A program made the translations under genes and the position numbers. Below are positions 45,403 through 55,644 of a stretch of 64,000 nt of DNA, piece by piece (within the stretch, counting starts at the first letter, position 1; each line of letters starts with the position of its first letter). The DNA comes from Blastocystis hominis (lineage: Eukaryota > Sar > Bigyra > Opalinata > Blastocystidae). The notes under the pieces were generated by a model. That model was not told the origin of the DNA and ran no database searches. It worked only from the letters and a program-made list of their open reading frames with translations. Where the stretch lies: contig NW_013171819.1 of the NCBI RefSeq assembly GCF_000151665.1, positions 124,001 to 188,000 of the forward strand. Direction: 5' to 3'.

Positions 45403-47368
45403 ATGTCGGATGAAGAGGAGGTTGCCATAATTACTGATAACGAAAATAAGCCTGAAAATGATAAGAATGTCGAAGAGGAGAAAGTCGAGGAAAATGAAGA
45501 GGAAATGGAAGAAGAAGAGGAAGTAGATTCCGAAGAGGAAGTGTATATCAAGGCATCTCGTCATTCCTTTGAATTGGGAAAAGACCACTTTATTTTTGAT
45601 TTTAAAGATGTGGGTTCGGAAGAGGAAGAGATGGAGGAAGAGGTGGACAATGTGGATGTGGATAGTGAGGAGAATGAGGAGGAGGAAGAGGAAGAAGGTG
45701 ACGGGGTCGTCGAGGACAATGCAGCGGAAGATAACATGACAGAACAGCAGCAAGTAATACTCATTTTCTATGTCGACAGTAGATGGAAACCGAAAAGGAA
45801 GCCCGAGAGGCCGTTCAACAAAATGTATCACGTCGAATGGGCTGGTTCGACATGATCCGGCGTTTAGAAAAGAAAGTAATCAATGGTAGTTTATTGAACT
45901 GTGTGTCTCATGGTAGAAAAGCGAATGGCAGAAAACGGAGGTTATGATCTTTCAGATCCCTTTATTGATGATGGCGAACTCGCGAACCAGCGCACAGCTC
46001 TGAGTATTCCCGAGCCGCCTCCCTTCCAAGTGATTCGCTACAACCCCGAAGAAGCAATGGACGTTGAGGAAACCGCCGCGCCTGAGCCCAATCCGGACTC
46101 AACACGCCGAAGTTTTTTTTAACAACGTGAATCACGCGTAGAGAAAGGAGATCGCGTTCCTCTCACACCGAAACAGAAAGCAATGCTCGCGAACTGGAAC
46201 CCTAGTGATCGAACGAAAGAGATTCTCGCCGAGCTTCGAGTAGCTTTTGTTCTCTCGCTTCACGCCATCCAGGTCCGAGCGGGCGCGTTGTTTGCCGACA
46301 AAGACTGCATCAATACCATGCCGAACGACTTCGACGATCTTCTCTTTGAAGTGTGCTCGTCTCCTCCAATCGATTCTAGGTCGACAAAGAAGCCACTGCC
46401 GGCGCGAAGGTCCGTCCCACGGCGTTGGTGCTTTCGCTGACCGAGATCTTCCCCTTCCATCCCCAGACCATCAAGCTTCGGCTTCGTTTGCTGAAGGCTC
46501 GCAGCGAGAACATGGAGATCGAAGCGCAGTACGGCCAGAAGAAGAAGGAGTTCCTCGCGTTCGTGGGAATTGAAGCTCGTTGCGACGTAGATTCGGAGCT
46601 GGGCGGAGCGGAACGGAAGGAAACCGGTGTGGACTGCGGAGACGCGAGCGAAGATGAGCGAGATTTACCATTTACTGGAGGATCGGATCGAGAAGTTCAA
46701 TCGGTAGGCGAGCGGACGGCATGTCAGTTAGTCTGATGAAGTTGGAGCGAGTGAGCACGCAGATCGACTTTCCGACCGAATTCGCGGAGCTCTGCGGCAC
46801 GGTCTCGTCGTTCTTCGATGCCTCGGAGCTTTCGTTCTCGGAGCTGCAGCAAGAATTCGAGTCGGCTGCGCAGGACGAGGAAGGAGAGGCCGACGAGAAT
46901 GAAGGAGACGAGGAAGACGCGGTGATTACGGAGATCGCTGCAGAGTCTGCTGAATCCAAACCAGCGACAAAACCAGCGACAAAACCAGAAACAACAACAA
47001 CAACAACAGCAGCAGCAACAACAACAACAAAGTCGGCAGAGTTGAGCACACCAACGAAAACGCCAACGAAAACACCAACGAAAACGCCAACGAAAACACC
47101 AGCGAAAACGCCAGTGAAAACACCAGTGAAAACGGGAGAAAAGGCAGCCAGGAAGAGAACGGACTCGATCCACGCTGCAGAGAATGGAAATGGAAATGGT
47201 GCTGGGAATGCGGGTGGAGAGATGAAGGGATTGGGACATCGGTCCGCGTCCAAGCATGAGAATCGAAGTGGAGACGCGAGGGAGTTTGATGATGTAGGAA
47301 ATCCGATCGAGGGGATTCAGCTGTGGAGAGAAGGAGTGGAGATTGTTGGAATTGAAGGAATGAAATGA
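45403..47368 (+). CDS. Ubinuclein/HPC2-like HIR histone-chaperone subunit
   Basis: MSDEEEVAIITDNENK opens a ~120-residue acidic region. After introns of 29 and 31 nt comes KRMAENGGYDLSDPFIDDGE, the HPC2/ubinuclein HRD motif (YDxxDxFIDDxE). Next is a helical middle domain: LANWNPSDRTKEILAELR, NTMPNDFDDLLFE, ALVLSLTEIFPFHPQTIK and MSEIYHLLEDRIEKFNR. The C-terminus is low complexity, with (TKTP)n. Ubinuclein proteins bridge HIRA and Asf1 for replication-independent H3-H4 deposition. The HRD motif is persuasive; the middle-domain assignment is weaker. The exact C-terminus is uncertain: TGA at 47366-47368 ends the visible frame. It is divergent from BRF1, with 165 bp between starts. Confidence 0.7.
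47048..47133 (+). repeat. 12-bp tandem repeat encoding Thr-Lys-Thr-Pro
   Basis: About seven tandem copies of a 12-bp unit encode TKTP/AKTP/VKTP in the disordered tail of the ubinuclein-like protein. TP sites in Lys context could be CDK targets (inference). Confidence 0.85.
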
Positions 47369-47760
47369 GGTGTAGAGCCAACAGAAAGGAAAGAAATTCG
47401 ATGATGTTGTATTTCGGGAGGAAGATTTTAGAGTTCTTGTTGATTAATTGTTGTTTGTTTGAATCTCATGATTTGTTACATAATTTAATTTTTAGCAAGA
47501 CAATGTTTGAATGATGTTAACAATAACATAAATGTTAAAATTATGTTATTTTTCGTTATAATGGGATGTTATTGTTTGTTATTAATTGAGATCCATTGTC
47601 TTTTCATGTTTGCATTTGTTAAATTGTATTCTGATGAACCTCTTTATAAAGCAAAACAAATCAAAAATAGTGTACAAAACTCACATATAAACAAGTTTTT
47701 CTATGGAACAGTATAATATTTTATATCCATGAAATGCCACATCCCAATAACAACTGATGC
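47369..47760. other. Convergent intergenic region
   Basis: About 390 bp of AT-rich sequence between two convergent genes. A 69-codon hydrophobic plus-strand frame (47507-47716) lacks supporting context and is not called. Confidence 0.6.
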
Positions 47761-48314
47761 TTATGGACCAAACTTTTTAAACATCAATCCCCTAAAACCT
47801 TCCAGAGATTCGTCAATTAGACCAATATTGAAAATATCTAGATCACATAAAATGACACGCTCTTCGTAGGGTACTAGGAAAGAAATTATCCACTACACAT
47901 AAAAGAACACATATTCAACACACTTCTTTGTCCTCAGTTCGGGCAATGAACTGATCACTTGATAAAAAAATAATTAGGAATGATGTTATCCTATTTATCT
48001 CTGATACGGAAGAAAATAGCAGTTTTTCCAATTCAACCGATTCTAGACAATTATGTGAACAAATAGGACATACTGATTGAATCATTGTATGGAGTACCTG
48101 ATAAAACGAAAATCAAAGAAACAGCCTGGGAAAGATTGTAACTCGATAAATTACTGTAGTGACAAATCTCAAAAGCGATATTTAACGCTTCCAAAACAGT
48201 TTTTACTTTTGAGACAACGTAATCGTCCACACCGATCTGGTTTCCATATACAATACATACCTTCCTCCCGTTATGTTCTTTCTCAAGTTTATCCACATAC
48301 CTTGTGAACATCAT
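47761..48314 (-). CDS. Hypothetical protein, multi-exon
   Basis: I do not recognise this protein. From ATG ATG at 48314 it reads MMFTRYVDKLEKEHNGRKV, then CIVYGNQIGVDDYVVSKVKT and ALNIAFEICHYSNLSSYNLS, an alternating alpha/beta pattern. After further short introns a final exon gives PYEERVILCDLDIFNIGLID and LEGFRGLMFKKFGP, with TAA at 47761-47763. Internal splicing between 47900 and 48100 is uncertain. It starts only 15 bp from the divergent FKBP start codon. Confidence 0.45.
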
Positions 48315-48328
48315 AATTTAATTATACA

Positions 48329-48883
48329 ATGAAGCTTTTTGTGGGAATACTGTTGCTTTTACTTACTCTCTGCCTGGCTGATGATTCGTTATTCGAACCA
48401 GGGACTCCAGAGAATCCTAAGGAAGATCTCCCATACAATGATGACGTGATGGTGAAAACGCTCGTACGTTTGCTTTCCCAAATCGAGTATAGTATATGCC
48501 TGAAGACTGTTCCGACATGGCTATGGATGGTGATTCTTTGGGAGTACACTACACTGTTTCCCATTTCTTGTGTCTTGAAACATAGGGGTATTTGTACAGA
48601 GATGGAAAGAAATTCGATTCATCTCTTGATCGTCACCGTATTTTCCCTGTGACACTGGGAGCAGGTCGAGTCATAAAGGGATGGGAGAAAGGACTTTGGG
48701 GAATGTGTGTTGAGTACTTGTGTTGCATTTCTTTGAGAGTAGGGAAAAGAGAAGACTTGTGATTCCTGCTGGATTGGCGTACGGAAACCGCGGAGCAGGA
48801 GATCTCATTCCTCCAGGTGCTACCTTAATCTTTGATGTGGAGCTGATTGGAATCCGGGGCAAGGGCAAATACGCCGACAAGTG
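48329..48883 (+). CDS. ER-type FKBP peptidyl-prolyl isomerase
   Basis: The signal peptide [17 protein letters not shown] leads to an acidic linker. The FKBP domain follows: [75 protein letters not shown] and [16 protein letters not shown]. The hydrophobic pocket residues (Y in HYT, FDSS, VIKGW) are present, so catalysis is likely. It resembles FKBP2/FKBP13, which aids folding in the ER. Three ~30-nt introns. The tail KYADK has no ER-retention signal visible. TG at 48882-48883 lies 3 nt before TGTTTGTT, so poly(A) probably makes TGA; otherwise an encoded TAG at 48894-48896 adds four residues. The 3' end overlaps the stop codon of convergent CstF-77. Confidence 0.9.
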
Positions 48884-48886
48884 GAA

Positions 48887-48894
48887 TGTTTGTT
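48887..48894 (+). terminator. 3'-end motif TGTTTGTT (FKBP)
   Basis: A perfect TGTTTGTT with the in-frame T of the presumed TG(A) stop exactly 5 nt upstream. Its last two bases are also part of the antisense TAA of CstF-77. Confidence 0.65.
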
Positions 48895-50856
48895 AGAAGG
48901 AAACACTGCATTTCAATAGTATATGGTTCTGCGAGGGAATCTTCGCTTTCGACAGAATAGCCACAATCTTTTCGACCATCGAATTTCGCGCCTTCTCCAC
49001 ACCTTCATCGGGCAGCTTCTTCAAAATCGGCAGCATCCAATCCGGCACTTCCGTCGAATTCACCAGCTTCAGCACATCATCGGCGCCCTCCTCTTCCAGC
49101 AGCGACATCCGGCTCTGGAGCATCTCCTTGCTCAGCACAAGCTGCTTCGTGCCCTTATCTCGATTCATATTCGACGAGTTCATCCGCTTCATGAGCATTC
49201 GGTCCTCCATCGACTTCGGTTCGAACTACGCTCGGCATTTCCCACTCCTCCCTACGCCATACTGGCAGTACCGATGCAGACTCCCCAGCAGACCCTGCAG
49301 CTTCCGGTTCTGCGGGTTCACCTCCGCGTAGCGTCGCTCGATCTGGCTTTCTTCGTTGAGCGACGTCGGCGTCGCAAAAAACCGCGATTGCAGCTGCAGC
49401 AATCGCTCCCAGAGCGCGGGCGCGTTGGCCTCTCCGACCGCCTCGATGGCCTGGCGGAGGATAATGCGCGCGTTAGCGACGTGGCCGAGCTCGAGGAGGA
49501 GGTCGACCATGTCCATGACGTAGGTTTGGTCGATGGGCTCGCGCGAGAAGAGCAGGAAGCCGAAGCGCAGAATCGCCAGAGCGGACTCGGGCTGATGATT
49601 CACGTCCTTTTCGAGGCGAGCTGTGCGTGAGAGAGCGATGCACTGGCCTGCCCGCGGCGATGTACAGCGAAGGAGCCTTGCAGGAGAGGCGAGCGCGCTC
49701 GAACACGTCGCGCGCCGCTTGGATTCCGAAGTGGCGACGCGTGAACTGCTGGTACATGATCCACGGAACCGCGGTTTTGCAGTCTTTGACGAGGCGTCGA
49801 TACTCCGACTCGGCTTTGCCGAGCTCGCCGATGGCCTCGAAGAACTCGCAGATCCGGATGCGAAGCAGAAGGCAGGTGGGCATAGCGGCGATGGCCTGCT
49901 CCATGAGGTCCAGCGCGCTGGCCTTCGCCACGCCGTAGGCGAATTCGATGCAGTAAAGCCACATATCGGGGCTGTACTGGCAGCAGCCGAGGCAGCAATG
50001 CAGACAGCGATCCATCCACGCCGCGAACGCAGAAGCCTCCAGTTGCATCGGGTTCGCGCGCTCGAAGTCGAGAAAGGCCATCCACGCCTGGACCTGCTCG
50101 TAGTCCTCGCTGTCGAGCTTGTGCATCGCGAGATTGTCCGTGCGAATGCGGCTCCACAGCGCGCAGCGACGCTCCGCACTACGCGTCATTCGCCTTTCAA
50201 CGCGCAAAACACCGAGGACGCCAGGCTGAACCGCGCAAAGAACGGGGCCAGCGTTTCCTTGAGACGCTCTTGGCATTGCTGCGGGTCGGCGAGCTGGTCG
50301 GTGAGCAGCGCGCTCTCCATTTTCGAGAATTCGTCCCAGAACGACTTCACCGACGCCGTCGGAATCGCGATCACGCGGTGGTAAAACGAGCGCCACACAT
50401 CGGGAGTGCGCTGAGCGATCGGCTTGCTGTTGAGGAACGCTTCGTAGGCGCGCCAGAGCTTGTCGGAGTCGGGGAAAAAGCCGACGGCGTCGAGAGCCGA
50501 CTCGAAAACGGAGTCGATTTCGGAAGGAAGCGCGTCGGGGGTCGGGTTCCAGCGCTTGTCTTGGTGCTTGAGCTCGTAGAAGTGGCAGGAATAGAGATAG
50601 ATGTCCACGTTGAGGCTCTTTGACATGTAGGTCGAGAGAAGCTTGCATTCATGAGTGTCTTTGCGAGTACCTTTTCAACGTTCTCGGGATGGTCGTTGTT
50701 CCTCTCCAATTCACAGTATAAACGCAGGAAGTAGCTGCTGGTAGGGAAATTCGTCATAATCTCGTCGAAAATCATCTTCGCTTCTTTGTAGCTTGTTTCG
50801 GTGAGACTATTCGCGAGACTTTTCCACGCTTGTTTGTCGAATTGATTTGTTCCCAT
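48893..50856 (-). CDS. CSTF3: Cleavage stimulation factor subunit 3 (CstF-77/Rna14)
   Basis: [18 protein letters not shown] opens a chain of HAT repeats: [113 protein letters not shown] and RDVFERARL. The C-terminal region has [14 protein letters not shown], similar to the 'monkeytail'-proximal segment of CstF-77. The layout and the first two repeats are those of CstF-77/Rna14, the dimeric scaffold that positions the poly(A) cleavage machinery. That is notable here because stop codons themselves seem to be made by polyadenylation. Introns are 29-35 nt. TAA is at 48893-48895, overlapping the FKBP 3' end on the other strand. Confidence 0.82.
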
Positions 50857-50894
50857 TGCTTTCAGCGATTTGGTAATCTACGCTCGAATCCCGA

Positions 50895-51143
50895 TTATTC
50901 ATTCACATCTAAGTTTGTCTGACGCTTTTCAGAGCGCTTCGATGTGTCAATTTTTGGTTCTGTCGTATCTAGTCCATTATTCACAAAACCAGCAGATCGT
51001 ACTTGATTGTGTAATCTCAATTTTATCTGTAAGCAAATCATTTATGCCAAACTTTGTACCCTGCGTTTTGACCACACTTCCTCAAAACCTACCACCAACG
51101 AGGTATCAATCATATCATCACAAAGATCATCCGAATCTGACAT
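50895..51143 (-). CDS. Small acidic/charged hypothetical protein
   Basis: ATG at 51143 gives MSDSDDLCDDMIDTS. Introns of about 32 and 34 nt join GTKFGINDLLTDKIEITQ and TEPKIDTSKRSEKRQTNLD, ending DVNE with TAA at 50895-50897 (~60 aa). Support comes from two plausible GT-AG introns keeping one frame and from a start and stop tightly placed between SUN and CstF-77, 39 bp before the CstF-77 ATG. There is no family match. It could also be a leader exon of a neighbour. Confidence 0.4.
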
Positions 51144-51218
51144 GGTTTCCCCTCAATTGATCTAAAAATAATTGAAACTGTTCGTTTGTGGGATCCCATC
51201 TGCTTCACCATGTGGTAG

Positions 51219-51226
51219 AACAAACA
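51219..51226 (-). terminator. 3'-end motif TGTTTGTT (SUN gene)
   Basis: A perfect motif on the minus strand. An in-frame T at 51231, 5 nt upstream, directly follows the last SUN-domain codon (His). Confidence 0.65.
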
Positions 51227-51230
51227 CAAA

Positions 51231-52528
51231 AATGGACTCGGAAGCGATAAAGACACGTAAACGTGGAACCCCAGTTCTCTAGTATATGCAGCTTAAAGAT
51301 GGAAAACTTCAATGGCCCCTAGTACATCATTCCACTTGATAATTGAATCTCTACAGAGTAGTCACTATAACAAAGCTGCGTTATTTCTCCATCCAGATCA
51401 TATCTACAGTTTGTGGCGAGCAAAACGGGATCAGAGAATTCGTTCACATATCCCAAAACCTCATATCGTTTCAGCGCAGATCGTCTGTCTTCCGTAACAA
51501 ACTTGCTCACATGGTCAACACTAAAAACGTATGGATTTCGTGGTTGTGGAATTCGGACTGAAAAAACAGGATCTACGGAATCCATAGGATAGCAATATCC
51601 CTTTTCTGAAGGAGGCTACTGATAAAGCGGTGAAATGGCAAACATTAATGGCAAGGTTCGGATCAACTTTTGCTTGTGATTTCGAAAGAGAAGAGGACGA
51701 TGATGACGATAACGAAATGAAAGAAAAGCTAGGCGGCTTTGTAGTCCACCTGAAATTGACTTGGAGGGAAATGTTGCTACTTGGGTCCAGTTAAAACTTG
51801 ACCTCCATTTTTTTCATATGCATAATCGATTCGATCTGTTCCATCAATCAGTACGCGTGACCGAATGGAAGCAATACTGGATTCGATGCTATGGAACAGA
51901 GTTTCAGCTTTTTCAAGTTGAGAACGAAAAGAATTGATTTGTTGCTCGTATTTGGAAAACTGGGACTGCATTTCTCGAAAGTTCGACTTTATTAGATCGT
52001 ATTCAGCCAGGAGAGAAGCTTCGTCCGATGCGATTTGGCGCTGAATCGAGTCCATGCGCATCTTCGCATCTACAAACGCCGAATCGTACACACGGTCAAA
52101 CAGATCATTTAGAGAAGACTCCGATATGGAGTTGGCGAGCTTCTCCACAACAGTAGTCATAACCTTAGAATCTCGCTTCAATTGGGCAATCTATCATATT
52201 AATATTCCCCATACTACGTTTAAATACTTGGCGATTCTGCGAATGAACTATAAAGAAGAACTACATCGTGAGGTGGAATCAAAATAGAATACAAATAAAA
52301 AGCAAATTGAAAACAACGTAGCAAACACCATCACTCTCCATTGTAACCACCGCTTCGTAAAAGTGAGCTAGATGAGACAAGAGAATACAATTCTACCAAA
52401 TATTCTTCATCTACAAGAGACAGTCTCTCCGGTATGATAGTATCAGCGAGTTGGTCGTTTGGTTGCACGCTTCTCAGATTCTCCGTATGAATCCAATCAG
52501 AATCAGAGTCTGTCTCCTGGATATTCAT
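51231..52528 (-). CDS. SUN-domain nuclear envelope protein
   Basis: ATG at 52528 starts an acidic nucleoplasmic-type N-terminus (MNIQETDSDSDW). A 29-nt intron leads to one transmembrane helix (WRVMVFATLFSICFLFVFYF). Next is a coiled coil (VEKLANSISESSLNDLFDRV, REMQSQFSKYEQQINSFRSQ). The C-terminal SUN domain begins RIDYAYEKNGGQV, includes KRYEVLGYVN, and ends FKLHILENWGSTFTCLYRFR followed by VH, matching the end of canonical SUN domains. These proteins pair with KASH partners across the nuclear envelope (LINC complex). The protein is short (~370 aa). The frame has no encoded stop at the domain end: T at 51231 lies 5 nt before TGTTTGTT. Reading on would add only a few residues to TGA at 51205. 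Confidence 0.88.
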
Positions 52529-52584
52529 GTTTTGCACTCTAAAACACTACACCAGAAATCGTTTGAATTTGAAACGATTTGGAA

Positions 52585-53378
52585 ATGGAGAGTCAGAGGC
52601 CCTATAAGGCAGGAAGTTCTCCTGGGAAACTGCAGCGGTTGGGAAGAAAGCGCGATCCTCGGTCTGATTCTGAAGAAGAGCAGGAAAATGACCCTACCTC
52701 TCCTTCAGGTGGTATGGGTAATAAAAGGGGTACAATTGGGATAGTTTGATGAGGAATGTAGAGAAGTTGGACATTACAGATCTAGATATAGCTTATATGG
52801 CAATTTTTGAAGAGGGAAATCATGAATATATGAAAGAACGAGAAAACACGGATTCCGAGCGAATCCCTATTCCTCAACGACTTTATACATCATTTTTGGA
52901 ATCTGTAGAGTCGGATGTGATGGAATATGTATGGTTTGCGAAGGGGGTATTGTGTAGTCAAATCACATTCGTCTCTACCGTCAATTAAAGCAAGAGCAAT
53001 CAAAATTAAAGAAGAGAATCGCTGAAGAACGAGAAGAAGCCGTAAGGGTACTACTCTGCTACTGATAGTCTGTTAATGGTATAGTTAAAGCAGGAACGAG
53101 GGAAACTACAAGCCGAATTAGTGGTTCAGCGAGAGAAGAATGAAGAATTGCGCAAAGTATCTTGAGAAATAAGGGTGATGATGAGAGTAGAAGCGTGATG
53201 TACTGGAGAAAGCGGAAGACGTGAAGAAGCGAGTGAAGCAGATGATTTCCAGGAATGAAGTCACATGGGCGGTTCCCGATGTGCCGCTGTTGTTACATGG
53301 CAACTCGGCAGAGCTTTTGGACGCAATTAATAAATCAGTTGAAAAGAAAATCGAAAAATTAAAAGAAGAACAGAAGTG
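52585..53378 (+). CDS. Coiled-coil protein, unknown function
   Basis: ATG at 52585 gives MESQRPYKAGSSPGKLQRLG, a basic Ser/Pro-rich start, then an acidic patch. Introns of 29-43 nt separate exons reading LDITDLDIAYMAIFEEGNHE, IPIPQRLYTSFLESVESD, then a long coiled coil (RLYRQLKQEQSKLKKRIAEE, KQERGKLQAELVVQREKNEE, KRDVLEKAEDVKKRVKQ). A short globular end follows (VTWAVPDVPLLLHGNSAELL) with more coil. I do not recognise it. TG at 53377-53378 lies 3 nt before TGTTTGTT, so poly(A) may create TGA; an encoded TGA at 53389-53391 is the alternative. It starts 57 bp from the divergent SUN start. Confidence 0.6.
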
Positions 53379-53381
53379 GAC

Positions 53382-53389
53382 TGTTTGTT
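53382..53389 (+). terminator. 3'-end motif TGTTTGTT (coiled-coil gene)
   Basis: A perfect motif with an in-frame T at 53377, 5 nt upstream. The surrounding bases AAGTGGAC-TGTTTGTT closely parallel those at the FKBP 3' end. Confidence 0.65.
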
Positions 53390-53431
53390 GAAAGATAGAA
53401 TTGGAAGATAACTTGTTTTGACAGAATCTTC

Positions 53432-54780
53432 ATGCCTCTCATTCCTTTTTTCTTATATCAAAATCTGTACTTTCGGTGTATATTATTGGGTGTTTTAATC
53501 TGTTTTTGTCAAGGCGCGAGTGAATTCTTCACCTGTTTATCTGATGGAAAAGAAATCCCCTCCAGATGGTTAAATGATAGATATTGTGACTGTGAAGACT
53601 GTAGCGATGAGAGTGAGACACATGTTGGAAACTACGGCCACTTTGAATGCGCAAATGAGTTCAATATATATGGGTAGTGTTTTCTAGTATATCTAATACA
53701 GAGAAAAGCGTCAACTAGGGAATATGTTTGTGGAAGACGGTATTTGTGATTGTTGCGACTGCTCGTATTTAGTGGATCGGATGTTTAATCGATTAGTGAT
53801 GAAGGAAGAAACGAGCCGAGTCTCTGTGCTGAGATTAACCAGAAGACTCTGAATTCGCTTCAAGAGCAACTAGACAGACAAATCAATGGCATGAAGGCTA
53901 TGGAGAACAGCACAAAGACCAAAGCACTTTTGAAACAACTCAAGAAGACCATCACATCGCTGAACCGAGAGTCGAAAGCATTAGTGGCATCCTATCACAA
54001 GCACGGAGGATTAACACAGAACAAAATGAAACGCTACCAGGACTTACAGCATTTCCGAGCGATTCTAGAAGGCGTGGAAGGCTTGATAAAGGAGAAAAAC
54101 AAGCAGGCGTTGTTAAACATGTTCGGAGAACACCTTGAATTTCTGCCTCTTCTGTTTCACTGCCTCTACTCCTCCCCATTTGGTTGCCTATTTTTGAAAC
54201 TATGTCACCGTAGGCGAGCAATCGATGAAGCGAGGAACGTCCAACTATTTCGATAAGACCTACTCGATCGAGTTCTGTCCTTTCCGAACCATCACGCAGC
54301 TCACGAATCAAACGAACACATGGAGGAAGCGAAACGACCAGTAGATCGATGCATTGTCGTTTTACGTAGCGTTCGACTGGGAGGATCGAAGGAAGAAGCC
54401 GCGAAGATCCGAGTTCCGAACGATGATTCGTGGGAATACACGCTGTTGGGGTCTCAGAATGCGTGGATCGAGCAGATTTCTGTTCCGAAACACCTCGAGA
54501 AGTTTCGAGAGAAGGGATCTCATCGCGTTCAGGTGTATCGTGGCGAAGACGTGTGTATCAACGGCAGCTCGCGCACTACGGTGGTCATTTATGAGTGTGG
54601 AGATCACGAGGAGATCGTGCAGTTCCGCGTAGAACAATTCCAATTGGAAGGCTCATGGGTAGGAGAACGGAATGTGCAACTACGAGATGCTTGTTCGCAT
54701 CCCCGCAGCTTGTTCGCAGACCCAAATCGATCAACTGCAAGCTGCGATCCGCTCCATTGTTTCTTTCTCCTCCTCCTCTT
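53432..54780 (+). CDS. Glucosidase II beta subunit
   Basis: The signal sequence MPLIPFFLYQNLYFRCILLG is followed by the N-terminal PRKCSH-like/LDLa module: FFTCLSDGKEIPSRWLNDRY, CDCEDCSDESETHVGN, and after an intron QLGNMFVEDGICDCCD. A coiled coil follows (LNSLQEQLDRQINGMKAMEN, RYQDLQHFRAILEGVEGL). The C-terminal MRH domain is present: VQVYRGEDVCINGSSRTTVV, YECGDHEEIVQFR, CNYEMLVRIPAAC. The subunit recruits the catalytic alpha chain and binds mannose arms during N-glycan trimming in the ER. The frame ends in four serines followed by T at 54780, 5 nt before TGTTTGTT, and no encoded stop lies before it. Continuing would read far into the antisense PLPBP gene, so a poly(A)-made TAA is strongly favoured. 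Confidence 0.88.
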
Positions 54781-54784
54781 TCAC

Positions 54785-54801
54785 TGTTTGTTCAACAAAC
54801 A
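54785..54801. terminator. Palindromic pair of 3'-end motifs between convergent genes
   Basis: TGTTTGTTCAACAAACA is a perfect inverted repeat around one C. It gives TGTTTGTT to glucosidase II beta on plus and to PLPBP on minus. Each gene has an in-frame T 5 nt upstream of its own copy (54780 and 54806). Confidence 0.75.
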
Positions 54802-54804
54802 AGG

Positions 54805-55564
54805 CAGTTGTAGACACGGGCGCCAAAGATGGTCGTTCCAACGCGGATGTTCGTGCTTCCCATCTTCACCGCGGTCTCCCAATCTCCAGACATACCCATG
54901 CTCAGCTCCAGAGAGCCAAGCTCGGGGTGCTTCTTCAAGAGATCGGCACGCAGATTGTTCAACTGCTCGAAATAGGGTTCAGGAGGCGCGTCCAGCTTCC
55001 CGACCGTCATAAGTCCCATCAGATGCAGCTTCGGGCAGTTGCTCAAAATGAACTCTGCCAGCGGAAGGCACTCTTCAGGGAGGCAACCACTCTTTCTAGA
55101 TGTGAGACAAACGAAAAGGGCGCACGTCTCCTCGCCACTCGTGTGGACTTCAACGAAGACGTTCAGAGGGTCGGCGCGTTCAGCAAGAAGGCAGGCGGAA
55201 TTAAGTTTCTCAGCCAGCTTGATGCTGTCCACGCTCTCGATTACCCAGAGGTTGGGGATCTTGCGAATCAATTGATTACACTTGCCACTTTGCAGGTGGC
55301 CGATAAGGTGCCAGCGAATATCCTTCGGAAGAGCTTCGGCCTTGTCCAACAACTCCTGGACATAGTTTTCGCCAAAGTCACGATGACCATAGTCGTACAA
55401 CTCCTGAATCGCTTCAGCAGGCTTCTTCTTACTGACAGCCACGATTCTTGGCTACTCTTCATACCAACATCCAAAGAACATACTGCTGTCTTATTGAATT
55501 GCTGCGAGACCTCAGCAACGCGCTTTGCAAGCGCTACAAATCGAGTTACAACAGTTTCGGACAT
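54805..55564 (-). CDS. PLPBP: PLP homeostasis protein (YggS/PROSC family)
   Basis: ATG at 55564 gives MSETVVTRFVALAKRVAEVS. After a 32-nt intron comes RIVAVSKKKPAEAIQELYDY, with the PLP-binding Lys in the VAVSK motif. Then GHRDFGENYVQELLDKA, IRWHLIGHLQSGKCNQLI, LHLMGLMTVG and LELSMGMSGDWETAVKMGST with IRVGTTIFGAR, all family hallmarks. It binds pyridoxal phosphate without catalysis and buffers the vitamer pool. The protein would end GARVYN: TG at 54805-54806 is followed 3 nt later by TGTTTGTT on this strand, giving TGA after polyadenylation. An encoded TGA four codons on (54791-54793) is the alternative. Confidence 0.93.
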
Positions 55565-55644
55565 TTTAGGATCAAAAGAGAAAAACAATAAGTGAAAAGG
55601 GAAACATAGAAACAAGTAGAAAAAAGGAAAAAGAAAAAGAGAAG

